Assembly: GCF_000003815.2 (NCBI RefSeq)
Contig: NC_049997.1
Coordinates: 5,892,260 to 5,956,259, forward strand
Length of the DNA: 64,000 nucleotides
Source of the DNA: Branchiostoma floridae
Taxonomy: Eukaryota > Chordata > Leptocardii > Amphioxiformes > Branchiostomatidae
Direction: 5' to 3'
This document shows positions 52,330 to 63,629 of this stretch, one piece after another; the stretch's first letter is position 1; each line of letters begins with the position of its first letter. A model generated the notes under the pieces. That model did not search any database. It saw nothing but the letters and a program-made list of their open reading frames with translations, and had not been told where the DNA came from. Made by a program: the position numbers and the translations under genes.

Positions 52330-52525
52330 AGATAGAACACGCGTTCTAATTCTAATGACATCAAGAGATCGAACATGTGTTCTAATTCGAATCACACGGA
52401 ATCTAGTTGAGTGTGTTTTGGTTCGAATGACACAGAATCGAAAATGTGTTTTAATTCGAGTCACACGGCATCTACTTGTGTTTTTGTTCGAATTACATAG
52501 GATCGAGCTTGTTTCCTGTTCGTAA
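52330..52525. repeat. degenerate ~42-bp minisatellite, locus 1
   Basis: About four units of 'GATCGAACATGTGTTCTAAT' plus TCGAATCACACGGA-like sequence. The same family appears at 55118-55222. Confidence 0.75.
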
Positions 52526-52549
52526 ACTCCAGTAGAGATAACTGAATAA

Positions 52550-54100
52550 TGTTTGACATAAAAAAAAAACGTTTGCATAATACAAAGTTTATCCCTTCTA
52601 GGAAGCTTTCGATATTATTGCTGCGTCTTCCTCAACCAATTTTACCGAGTCACCGAACTACCATGTACCAGTCTCCCCTCAGCTGGATGAATGTGTCGAC
52701 CAGAAATGCCAAAGAGCGAAGTGGCTTGTCGGTGCAGATTAGGCAGCCTGCGCGGGAAAATGTCAGCGGTTTCCGCAGCTTTCGGAAGGTGTTTTATTAG
52801 GAGGGGGCGGGGTAGGTGCGGTGTGAAATTACCTGATGAGGTCGACTGGGTGGTGTCGCTGTTCCCAAAACAATATCCGCGTCAACTCGCATGGAATGCT
52901 ATTTGTAGATATTCCAGAAGCACAGTTTATGATGTATGGTATGTAATAAGTCATGCTTTTAATCAGTCTTCGGTTTACATGCATGTTCCGTGTACAGCAC
53001 CCTACTGGAATAAAGATACGCCTTGTGATGGTTGTGTGTTGCGGGTATGTCATACAACAGTCGTTTAATTTGTGACAATGCTTCTGGGCACACATCCAGG
53101 TTATTCATCATAGGCGGTACGAAGTTGCAGGTATTACTTAATAATCTCGTATAATGGATGAAAACGATATAAATGGATGGAAATGGCAATAATCCCGCAG
53201 TTTTGTTATAATCACTATCAATATATTCGTTTTGAAATCTATCAACTGTTTTAAGTTGCACAAGCCAGGAAGCAAATTTCCGGTCTCAATTCGACGCTGC
53301 GTCATCGTACCTGAAAGATTTACCAAAAGAAGTTTCTGGAAGTGCCTCGTCTTACTCAAGTATACCGGGACGTATTAGGTACAATTACACATAACGTTCG
53401 CTGCTAAAAATGGCTACATTCCCTCGAAAAATCGATTTGGTTGGAGCTCTCAGCATTTTATCATCAAAATCCATTAATGTCGATTACTACTTCCGCGGGA
53501 AAAAGGGATTCCCAATCGATTTGAGAATAAACCGATTTTTACCACGCCTGCTGGCTTTAGTTACAACGAGACACATTTCTAAGCAAAGTTTAACAACGTC
53601 AGCTGCAGATTACACAGATTGAAAATCTGTTCATTTGTATTGATCCAAATGTAGCGACCCCGAGAGGAACAATGTTACGATGTAACGTGTTCTGGAAAGC
53701 GATAACTGCGGCCCCTTTGGACCTCTGACACCGAGTTTGATTGTCGATTCTGTCGTTAAATACGAGGGAAACTATTTAGCCAGCGGTCGTAATCTTGTAC
53801 CAATGTTGTCGGGAATGGACCTCTTGAGAGCACGTTTTGCAAAGGTTTCCTGAATCATTTTGAGACGTTTTCCGGATTTTGAACTGGTCTCGTTTCGACT
53901 TTCAATAGTTGTCTTGTTACTATTTAAGCGGAAAGTACAAATAACTTTGTTGATCTTCCAAGAAATGCAAAATATCTGTAAGAAAGATGGCTTCGATACA
54001 TGGGACTGAAAACGTCCAAAATCGAGGTACATACAATCAGCTACATCTAAAGCTAATACAGTTAGGAAAGTGACAACATGATTGTCTTAAATAGGTATAG
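52550..54100. other. no recognisable gene
   Basis: The longest open frame (52691-53068, plus) has no motif and strongly basic, Cys-rich composition. It overlaps antisense frames of similar size. I cannot support it as a gene. Confidence 0.3.
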
Positions 54101-54155
54101 GTATGAAATAGGTACGCCCCTCGGCGTAACACACCAGCTTCACATGCGGTTTCTT
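54100..54155 (-). repeat. fragment of the LINE 3' tail
   Basis: CGCCCCTCGGCGTAACACAC followed by CAGCTTC matches the 56-bp unit at 58597-59150. Confidence 0.6.
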
Positions 54156-55117
54156 CCAGACCTACGTGTAACCGTGAACTTTTCAGACCAATTGAACGCT
54201 ATCCGAGCGTCAATAAAAGCCATTTACAATCACGCAATGAAGTACGCATAAGGTCATCCGCTGCCTTTGAACTTTTGCCTTTTTACAGCGGCTGGAAGTC
54301 GACAGACGAGTTTGGAGTATGTGGTAATATCACAAAACCTTGGTGGGGAACTTAATGACAATAACGTTGTCATAGTCATGTAGAGTGGAAACTGTCAATA
54401 GTGAACACTCGAGGGATTTGACAAAAGTTGTCCGGATAGACACATGGTTACAATAGGCAGGGTTCATAATGCTTGGGTCAATGGGGGGAAATAACTATGG
54501 GACCAGTAAAAGGTGGTCACAATGGCCAGGAAGAGGCGGGAAATACCGCGGTGCTGATTTGACTGTAACGTTACGTCGTTTGATATATTGCATTTGAGTA
54601 AAGAGGCCGAAATCTGTTTTTAGTTTCATTTTATAGTTTATTATACTGTCTACGGAGTTTTAAACAATTAACACTATACATGAACGTCAATAATTACCAA
54701 CTTACTGCCGTGGAATCCAATTTTCGCGTATTTTACAAGTCAGAACTTAATGTATTTTATGTGTTAAAACGACGTACAACTAGTCACTGCCGGAGCAGAT
54801 GCTGTTTCGTGATAACATACATAATTGGTCAATGAAGTAAAAACTTGGCACAGATACATGCCAATAAGCTTCATAGAAATCCAAACCGTCCTCCGACGCC
54901 ATGTTGATACGGGTACTTTGACACCATGACGTGTCTGAGTAATGCGATAGTTGAAGGTAGATTGAAGCTCGGGCGCTTCCAGGCACCTGTGACGTTCGTC
55001 TTGTCACTGGAAAATGAAGAAATCGCGCGGCTGGGACAAGATAAGACAATGCGAACGGCACATATTGTCTCCGGTTTTAAGTGTGCTTCTCTGGCGTGGG
55101 AAGTAATGAATTCATTC

Positions 55118-55222
55118 GTGTTCAAATGTGTTTCTGGTTCGAATCACACAGGATTGAACATGTGTTCTAGTTCGAATAAAGTGGGATCCTACATGTGTTC
55201 TTATTCGAATTGCACAGGATCA
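55118..55222. repeat. degenerate ~42-bp minisatellite, locus 2
   Basis: About two and a half units such as 'GTGTTTCTGGTTCGAATCAC' and 'ACAGGATTGAACATGTGTTC'. Same family as 52330-52525. Confidence 0.75.
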
Positions 55223-55229
55223 TTTTAAG

Positions 55230-56640
55230 TTACATATCTTTTTCAGGTTCGGCTTGGCTCTGACACCGTCTCGTAGTTGTGAGAAAGTGCAATTCACCCT
55301 TGTTGAAAGGTTAACCCAGTACGCACGGTAATATCAACGTTTATGCCCCACGGTTGCTTTACTCTATTGTTCAGAGAATCACGACCCAAGCCCCGCTGTC
55401 GCTGCTGATTCTATTCACTGATTCAGCGATTCCCATCCGGACGTAAAGTAGTTACAGGTCCCGGGTCTCCTACTAATGCACCAGTTGCCGAGGAAACGCA
55501 CGAACAACTCAGGTGACTCTGACCACCCGGGGGTACTTCGAAACACAGCTTGGGAAAGAACAAGATTTCTGAGACGAAAACGATTATAGCAACAGTGTGT
55601 GTAAACGTAATTGTTGCTCATCATATTAATCTAGCCATTATTGACTATCCCCACGGTATTGTTTATTTGAATTTGCCACAAAGTAGAACTAGAAGACGGC
55701 ATAGGCACTTTTGAAACGTTCCTTCCAATGATGTTCTTCCTATATTGTAAATAACTATGTTTTAGCTGCAAACCTTTCCTAGCCTGTGTGACAAATTTGC
55801 ATGTCTGTGTGAAAGAGAAAAAAAAACTTATGATGTAAGAACTAGATGAAACTATTCACAAATTTTACTATCTATTGGCCACTACGTCCCTCTACCCTAC
55901 TCAATGGTATATATAGACTTACTGTATAACGTTAGAGACTTAAAGTTTGTGTGCTTTGCTTGTATCTGTCTCTTAATCTATTCTATCTCATCAATAGTCG
56001 GTTTTACTACTGCAATAGAAAAGGCTTTTAGGATCAAGTTTTACGACTCTTTCCCCATAAAGAAGTGAATAAACCCTTAGTAAATGGACTTGCAAACATA
56101 GCCCTAGGCAACAGTGAACCTTTAGATTACATATGCGGCCGTATAGACAATGCTAAGTGAACACTGTATCTGGCTTAGGCGTATCCTTGTATTCATTATA
56201 TACTGAGAGTTGGTCGCTAAGGGTTGTTAAAGTTCATACTGAGTCCATTCAGACTGGGGGCGGCTTGAGGCCTGCGCCAACTTTCATGTCGCACAGCGCC
56301 TGAACGGTTTACGCCAGAGCCACCAAATTTCTAAAATCTCTAAGAATTTTGCTGGCAACGATTTGTATGATTAAGATATTTCCAATTTTTCGTGTCTCCA
56401 CTGCAATCGGTTGTTGACAGGAATTCTTAAAGAAGATCGCTAATTTCTTTTTTCTTTCAGGTTTTTTTGCCACATTTCTGCTATTTTTTCTAAACATCGA
56501 TATCTATCTTTCACGCAAGTGTCTCAAACTATCAAGCAGAGGAGCGCCCAGTTTGCCGGCTTTCAGTCGACTGAAGAGGTGACTTCTGCACTCATTATGT
56601 TCGGGCCGAGAGCGAAAACTACACCAGAAATCTGACCTAC
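55230..56640. other. no recognisable feature
   Basis: AT-rich DNA without repeats or coding-like frames that stand out. Confidence 0.35.
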
Positions 56641-56699
56641 CAAAGAGCTCTCTGTTGTAACGCAAAAGGTTACACAGAGGACCCGGAGGCAGCCTTTTT

Positions 56700-57036
56700 G
56701 ATAGAATGGCGTGGGGCTAAGTGCTGCATGGGCGTACCCCGGCCCCTGACTGATGTTCCCCGATGTTGTGCCCTTGGGGAAGGCACTTTACACGACTTTC
56801 CTCACTTCACTCAGGTGTAAATGAGTACCTAGCTTCGGTTAGGGCCGTCCCTCGGGAGATCCCGTGTTTAGAAAAGCCACACCTCAAGCATGTTAAAGAA
56901 CCCATCACACTTATCGAAAAGGATAGGGGTCCTTGCCGGTGCGAGTGGATCAAATCTCACAGTCTGGTGTCCGGGCTGACATTTTGAAAAGGTCCTTTCA
57001 TAGATGTGGTAAAACTAACTAACTAAATAAAGACAA
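56700..57036 (+). repeat. SINE-like retroposon
   Basis: The block with TGCCCTTGGGGAAGGCACTT, 'GTGTAAATGAGTACCTAGCT' and 'TCGGTTAGGGCCGTCC' resembles, from memory, a common dispersed repeat of marine invertebrates. It ends in AACTAACTAACTAAATAAA (57014-57034), a simple-repeat tail as in SINEs. No clear tRNA-type A and B boxes are seen, so the class is uncertain. Confidence 0.45.
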
Positions 57037-57039
57037 ACC

Positions 57040-58590
57040 TTACGTTTATCTCATTGCGTTCACCGACTCACTGTACCTTAAATATCCATTATATTACCAC
57101 CACAATCTTGAAGAAGTGTGAAGATATGTCAGGATTATATTAGGCCTCATTATCCTACGTTCAGGGGTGAGTCATGGCGCCGAGGAAACTTGGGATATAT
57201 GCTTGTCTAGACGTTTGAAAAGAAACTGATATTCTTACATTGACCAAGGCAAACATTGGACCGTAAATCATAGAACATCTATATAGATGTGAAAACTCAG
57301 AAACGTTTTGTTTTTTTGTGATTCTGTCAGCATGCCGATGCCGCAAGCTCTTCAACTTTGAGCAGATGAAATGATGGAATTTCAAGACGTATTTGGACTG
57401 CCTGGATTTTCTGAAAATCAGAGTGTAAGAAATCTTTATGATCTACCTTAAAATATCCTTGCTATTGCTAGAACATCTACTAGCAATAGTAGCAGCATCA
57501 AGTTTTATGCCAAAGTATAATTGATTTAATATGAACACATGCCTTACATGTCCTGCCCTGACTACTTTGTGTATTGTCCGCAAATAGCCCTAGTATGATT
57601 TTGCAATAAACCTATAGTTATTATGATCATAATCTTCACTTTTTAGAACCATCTTAGATTTGATTGCCACTATTCTTATTTCTTCACTGTTTGGCCATCC
57701 CATCGTATAAATGCTCTATTTGATATTACGTACAGAAAGTACCTTCAACAACATAACAATTTCCAGACAGTACATGGGACACAGACAAGCGATATTTTCT
57801 ATATTAACTATTCTTTTATCTTCGTCAGCAGGAATGGCAACTTGAATTTTCAACACCCTCCAAATCCGGATGGCGTCTTTTCTTACAGCTTCAAGTAGGT
57901 AATGGCTCTGAAGACAAACGACTGTATCTATTTTATGGCGAAACTTGAGTCTAAAGTACAAATCATCGACGGAAATAATACAATTGCCAGAAATGGTCCA
58001 CTTTATGTCTTCCTCTTATCCCTTAACAATCTTTGTGATCATATTAAATATACTGTTAACATGAAACGTTTACCGGTTAAAAGGATCCTCTAGATCTCGT
58101 GCTTTGGGGAACAGCTATAACGTGTCGGTTGCTACTTCATTTTCATCCGTGAACGTACATCATTGATATACTAATTCCACTGGGGCGATGTCAGCGCTGA
58201 TATTTCTGTATCTGTATCTAACGCAAAATTTGCTGGCTAAGTTTAATGGAATTTCTATAAAATTACACAAGGCGTTTGGCATAAGTTTTTGAGGCCGACT
58301 CCCCTAACATATTTTCACCATGTCCGACACCAAAGGCGCGAAGCGTCGCAATGGAGGTCCGGGGAAATTTTGAAATCTGAACCATCTGAAAAGCAATTTC
58401 CTGAACTTTCTGGGGCAAATTTCGCTGATAGACTCACTAAGATTGAATCAAATGTCTATCATTGAAAAATGCACATCAGTCATGCCTTTGAAAAAAATAT
58501 CCTGGACATGAAAAAGCGGACCTTCCAGCCTGAAAAAGCGGACCTTTCAGCGTGTGTGTGTGGTTCTTCCGCAAACGGCTACGGGCATGC
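57040..58590. other. no recognisable feature
   Basis: Short open frames only (such as 57716-57961 minus). None has motif support. Confidence 0.35.
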
Positions 58591-58596
58591 AACGTT

Positions 58597-59150
58597 ATAT
58601 AGCCGGTATAACCGCTCTTCGGCGTAACACACCAGCTTCTGTATCTGTACCTATATAGCCGGTATAACCGCCCTTCGGCATAACACACCAGCTTCTGTAT
58701 CTGTATCTATATAGCCGGTATAACCGCCCTTCGGCATAACACACCAGCTTCTGTATCTGTATCTATATAGCCGGTATAACCGCCCTTCGGCATAACACAC
58801 CAGCTTCTGTATCTGTATCTATATAGCCGGTATAACCGCCCTTCGGCATAACACACCAGCTTCTGTATCTGTATCTATATAGCCGGTATAACCGCCTTTC
58901 GGCGTAACACACCAGCTTCTGTATCTGTATCTATATAGCTGGTATAACTGCCATTCGGCGTAACACACCTGCTTCTGTATCTGTATCTATATAGCCGGTA
59001 TAACTGCCCTTCGGCGTAACACACCAGTTTCTGTATCTGTATCTATATAGCCGGTATAACCGCCCTTCGGCGTAACACACCAGCTTCTGTATCTGTATCT
59101 ACATGTATATAGCCGGTATAACCGCCCTTCGGCGTAACGACACCAGCTTC
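58597..59150 (-). repeat. 56-bp minisatellite made of a LINE 3' tail, ~10 copies
   Basis: ATAGCCGGTATAACCGCC starts every 56 bp at 58599, 58655, 58711, 58767, 58823, 58879, 58935, 58991 and 59047, with a last slightly longer unit at about 59109. The unit also holds GGCGTAACACACCAGCTTCT and GTATCTGTATCTAT. The last unit runs directly into the LINE coding tail at 59183-59356 (minus), and the same single-copy tail is found 3' of the LINE at 61.7-62.1 kb. The array therefore grew from that tail. Confidence 0.95.
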
Positions 59151-59182
59151 GCAGGCACGCGGCGCGACAGCAGCTGGTTATA

Positions 59183-59356
59183 TTACATTGAACGACCCGT
59201 CACACCTAACTTCTGCGCATATATCAGTAATTTGAGTAAATGTTCTTTAAAACTATCCAACGAAGACGCCCCTACTGTGCTTGGTAATAACAAATTCCAC
59301 TCCATGGTATTTCTGAGAAAATACATATCTTTGTACACATCAATCCTAGGTTGGTA
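59183..59356 (-). pseudogene. C-terminal end of a CR1-like LINE ORF2
   Basis: On the minus strand it reads YQPRIDVYKDMYFLRNTMEW, then NLLLPSTVGASSLDSFKEHL, then QKLGVTGRSM and TAA. This matches the fragment at 61.7-62.1 kb and the general RxxxxWNxLPxxxxxxxSLxxFKxxL ending. 5'-truncated, followed by the 56-bp array as its 3' tail. Confidence 0.8.
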
Positions 59357-59460
59357 ACTCTTGTACTTGAAGGCATGACAACTTCCCTGTTCTTTACCTT
59401 TGCCAGAATGGCTAAGGTTATGTTTTAGGCTTGTGAGTCTGTGTGTCTGTCTGTGTGTGT

Positions 59461-59745
59461 GTTAACAGCATAACTCGAGAAGCCTTTGATGTATCCCGAT
59501 TATATTTGGTAGGTGGGTAGGGGTCGGGAAAACGAAGGTCAAGTTCGATAATGGGCCCCCTAGCGGCTTGCTAAGGTACTGCAGCAGAACCTCAATTTTT
59601 GATATCTCCTGTTCTGGACATGCTGTGATCATGATTTTCAAGTGGTAGATAGCCCTCGAGGCAGAGAGTAAGTGCTGGGAGTTTGGGCCCCCTAGCGGCT
59701 TTTTTGGAACTGCAGGCGCCGGTTTCCTTTCAAACTTTGGACGAG
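59461..59745 (+). repeat. repeat with duplicated GGGCCCCCTAGCGGCTT
   Basis: The 17-bp word occurs at 59553-59569 and 59695-59711 in a block starting 'CATAACTCGAGAAGCCTTTG'. It leads directly into the octamer-rich tandem repeat, so both may be parts of one element. Confidence 0.6.
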
Positions 59746-59754
59746 AATAACTCT

Positions 59755-60560
59755 ACAACGTGTTGACGAATCGTCATGATTTTTGGTATGTAGATAGAAT
59801 GAGTGATGACTTACATAATGGTATACTAATTATGCAAATCAACAGCTAATTTGCATAATTAATGAGGAAAATTTATAAAACCACTGCATTCCATGATAGG
59901 ACTTTAAAACTTGTCCCATATGTAGCTGGGAAGGAGAGAAATGTCGATAGATATCAATTATGCAAATGATGGCCTCATTTGCATAATTAATGAGAAAATA
60001 TGAACATGTTGGCGGATCATCATGCTTTTTGGTATGTAGGTAGCGTAAGTGAAGACCTACATAATGAGATACCAATTATGCTAATCAACAGCTAATTTAC
60101 ATAATTAATGAGGATATTTATAAATTCACTACATTCCATGATAGGACTTGTCACATATGTAGCTGAGAAAGAGAGAAATGTCAATACATATTTACCATAC
60201 AAATGATGATCTCATTTGCATAATTAATGAGAAAATATGAACGTGTTGACGGATCGTCATGATTTTTGGCATGTAATATAATGTGATACTTATTATGCAA
60301 ATTAACAGCTAATTTGCATAATTGATTAGGAAATGTTCATGAATCCACTGTATTCCATTATAGTACTTTCATCAAAGTTGTCACATATGTAACTGAGAAA
60401 GAGGGAAGAGAGTAAGAGGTGTATTTAAAGACTTTGAAAAAGAATAAGTCAAGAATGGATCAAAGGATCATCATGATTTTTGGTATGCTAATAGCTTAAG
60501 TAATGCTTGCTACAATTTGATATCAATTAATTGTAACTTGGGATCTAATTTGCATAATCA
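59755..60560. repeat. ~240-bp tandem repeat (3.5 copies) rich in ATTTGCAT
   Basis: Units start near 59758, 60004, 60241 and about 60452 (CGTGTTGACGGATCGTCATG-type words). Each has 'TATGCAAAT' and 'ATTTGCATAATTAATGAG' blocks and 'CATTCCATGATAGGACTT'. At least seven exact or near-exact octamer words are present. It is noncoding on both strands. Confidence 0.85.
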
Positions 60561-61340
60561 ATGCCGAAATTTTATTAACCAACTCCAAGCATATAATTAT
60601 GAAGAAAATGAAATGAGTAACGCATTTGTCTACAGACATCATTCTGCATAACAAACCTGGTATATATGGCAAAGGTATGTTTTTTAGCTGATATTGGATA
60701 CTTATCAGTCGGTACGTCCACCTATTTAACAGAGCGCTCAACGAATTTCAAACATCAAGTTGAAATTTAGTCCTTTTACGCTTTGTGTGTCTTGTCTTTT
60801 CTGTCATACTTTCACATTTTGAATCATATTACAAGTATGAAGTCTATGGTTAACGACGATTCACAAATCGTATGTTGATTGAGCGCGCAGTGCGATCTAC
60901 GTCTAGTACCCCGGAATGACATAACTGTTAACTGTTAAAAGTACATGTAGTCTTTTCTCTTGCCAAACATGTTTGAGTTGACTGTGTTTCAGCGTTTCAT
61001 GTCGTCTATTAGTTTTTATCTCATGATCAGCGGTGCAGGCGACTGTAAGTGTCTTCCAGGCCCGTCTGTTGGCAGCTAGATGGCGGATCTGAGTCTTTAT
61101 CTATGAGACACAGACTGTCCATGGCCAAGCAACGAACTTTCGTAGTTCTAAAGACGTCGTGAACAGTTATGATCGTACTGATCTAGAGAATTGGCAAGAT
61201 TTCACAACTTTGTGCCGACTCTGTTGATCTGGAGCGGAAGATTTGGGGCCAAGTTGGGAAGCATGCGAACACAGGAAAAGTTTTCATTTGAAAGGCAAAA
61301 TATCATGAAACTAATGATTAGCCCAACTCCATTGTTATCT
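60560..61340. other. no recognisable feature
   Basis: AT-rich DNA. No repeat partner in the window. Confidence 0.35.
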
Positions 61341-61480
61341 TATATCAAAGACTTGTGTTAGCCCTCATTATGTTAATTAGGATGTTAAGACTTATTCTTT
61401 ATACCTATCTTTGTACTTTGTGTAATATTCGTTGCCATACTTTGTACCATGTGCAAATGTCGTGCAATAAAGTTCATGTA
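61341..61480 (+). other. possible LINE or transcript 3' end
   Basis: TTTGTACTTTGTGTAATATT and TTTGTACCATGTGCAAATG precede GTGCAATAAAGTTCATG, which contains a poly(A) signal (AATAAA at about 61466). CR1-type 3' ends look like this. No coding part is recognised upstream. Confidence 0.3.
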
Positions 61481-61737
61481 CCTTTATATCATGACCGCCG
61501 GCCAAATTCTGATTCATCTACTGCCTCAAGAATTGCTCGAGGAAATGTGGGGTGACCGACAAGATGTCATTTTCATCCGATATAGTTATGCTACAGAAAG
61601 TTGGTGGCATCAGCGCCCTCATTAGTTTTCGCCTGATTTCAGAAAAAAACAAACAACAAATCTCTGGAGAGGATGTTATTTATTCAATATACTTGCCGTG
61701 GCCTTATATGCCACAGAGGGACTAAAAATGATCAGGC

Positions 61738-62070
61738 TTGGTGTATCTGTATCTGTATCTATATAGCCGGTATAACCACCCTTCGGCGTAACACACCAGT
61801 TTCGCAGGCACGCGGCGCGGCAGCAGCTGGTTATATTACACCGAGTGAAAGCACCCGTCACACCTAACTTTTGCACATCTATCTGCAAGCGTTCTTTGAA
61901 ACTACCCAGAGAAGATGCCCCTACTGTGCTTGTTGATAACAAATTCCACTCTACGATAGTTCTGGGAAAATACGATTTTTTAGACACATCAATCCTAGGT
62001 TGGTAACTCTGGTATTTGACGGCATGGCTGTTTCTTGTTCTTTTTTGGAAAAATATGGAACGGTTCACGA
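61738..62070 (-). pseudogene. 3' end of a CR1-like LINE with ATACAG-repeat tail
   Basis: The minus frame from 62068 contains QSYQPRIDVSKKSYFPRTIV, then EWNLLSTSTVGASSLGSFKE and RLQIDVQKLGVTG. The conserved WNLL and SLxSFKExL blocks match the fragment at 59183. Downstream the tail reads CVTPKGGYTGYI and then a short ATACAG repeat (DTDTDT). Only one tail unit is present, in contrast to the ten at 58.6 kb. Confidence 0.8.
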
Positions 62071-62079
62071 ATTTGCGTG

Positions 62080-62570
62080 TAGCAAGATAAGACTGCCTTA
62101 AATGTTTTCAATAACATTGATCGTGTACATCGTGTATCATTAGATGTAATGTATAATTTCATAAAAAGATATCAATTTTCGTTTGCTGGAGGACTGGTGT
62201 CTAATACTAGTGTCTACATCGATTATTCTCGTTATGATCGCAAAAGTGGTGTTTGAGTCTAAGTTATATTATTCAGTTCAGGTAACGTAACAGTGACGGT
62301 TATAATAACTTGTAGATCTTAAATGTAAGATTTTTTAGATCACAAAACACGCGAAAACAGAACTACTGTAAGAAAAAAAGTTATTCGGGCTCAATCTATT
62401 CTGCCAGATAATTTTCTAAAGAATTTTTTTGTTAAACATTGAATGCTCAACGAATGACAGGTATTGCGTCATAGCGTTTTTCCAAGATGGCGGTGGCTAC
62501 GCTGACGATGACACACATGGGTTCACACACAACCAGGTTTCTTGTGGCCACAAATGGCGACCTAAGCTTA
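62080..62570. other. no recognisable feature
   Basis: No coding-like frame or repeat is evident. Confidence 0.35.
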
Positions 62571-62574
62571 CTTC

Positions 62575-63140
62575 AGCATGGGAAGTTTGACTCAGCTACC
62601 TCAGAGTCTATAGGATTCACTTGACATACTGACACTTCTGTGGGTAACGTTAGAAATTATTATAATCGCGATTGTAAGGGGGAGGGGGGCAACAACATCT
62701 TCGTGCTGCTGTTGATTTCTTCAAATACTGAGGCTTCTGTCGTTTAAACTTTCTGAAAGTTGGACTCGTCTGCCGTAGAGTCTAGAGGCTTTACTTGACA
62801 AACTGACACTTACGTGTAATGTTAGTAACGGTGAAAGTAATCAGATATCACGATTGTAACAGTGGGAGGGGGTCAACAACCTCAGAGCTGCTGTTGATAA
62901 CTTCACATTCTGACTTGTTTTCTCGTCGTTCCGTCGTGAAAGTTGCTGTGTTAAAGTTTACCGAAAGTTGCACTTGTCTACCATTGAGTCTATAGTCTTT
63001 ACTTGACATATTTACTCAAAGTTTACTGTAAATTGTTATTAAGATGTGGCAAAAATCTCTATTCAAGGGTGGGAGGGGGCGTACATCCCATTGCATTTGC
63101 CATCTTCTCCATCCTCTATGAGTGCTGCTGTTGGATATTG
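62575..63140. repeat. diverged ~175-205-bp tandem repeat, 3 copies
   Basis: 'GAAGTTTGACTCAGCTACCT' (62582), 'GAAAGTTGGACTCGTCTGCC' (62755) and 'GAAAGTTGCACTTGTCTACC' (62962) are each followed by GAGTCTA, a CTTGACA word, ACTGACACT, a G-rich run (GGGAGGGGG) and CTGCTGTTG. The copies have diverged by substitutions and indels. Confidence 0.7.
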
Positions 63141-63477
63141 TCAGCGCTAAAGAAAAGACAAGGCAAGAGGGTGAAATCTGCCATCTCTGACTTCTTTGTT
63201 ACTGTTTTCAGTACAGAACTGAGGGAAAGAAGGACTGTAGTCTACGTACACTACAACTCTGGAAGATCAACTTTGGACTGGTAACTTCAACAGGAATCTA
63301 CCTGAAGATCTCAGATTGTTCACAAGGTAACTGTTTTATTAAAAAATGTGCAAAATTATACAGTAAACTGCAGTTTAGAAAGTGATCTATGTTTTATCTT
63401 TCTGTGATTCTTTCAGGCAAATGTAACTGTGTAGGGTAAATTAATAAAGGTGTTTATCCTGAACACCCATTGATGAT

Positions 63478-63566
63478 CATCCATCCATCCATCCATCCAT
63501 CCATCCATCCATCCACCATCCATCCATCCATCCGTCCAACCGTCCGTCCGTCCATCCGCCCATCCG

Positions 63567-63599
<33 letters not shown>

Positions 63600-63622
63600 C
63601 CATCCATCCGTCCATCCATCCA
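63478..63622. repeat. CCAT microsatellite with CCGT variants
   Basis: Tetranucleotide repeats CATC and CGTC over 145 bp. Both strands give long but meaningless open frames (HPSI and DGWM repeats). Confidence 0.95.
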
Positions 63623-63629
63623 TTTGACA

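Noticed and set aside
52691..53068. 125-codon plus-strand frame
   Set aside because: Composition is unnatural, antisense frames of similar length overlap, and no motif or splice context supports it.
56700..56800. tRNA gene or tRNA-derived SINE head
   Set aside because: A-box-like GGGGCTAAGTGC is present but no proper B box or cloverleaf can be drawn.
58597..59150. Regularly spaced repeats resembling a CRISPR array
   Set aside because: The whole 56-bp unit repeats with no unique spacers, and the units are a LINE tail.
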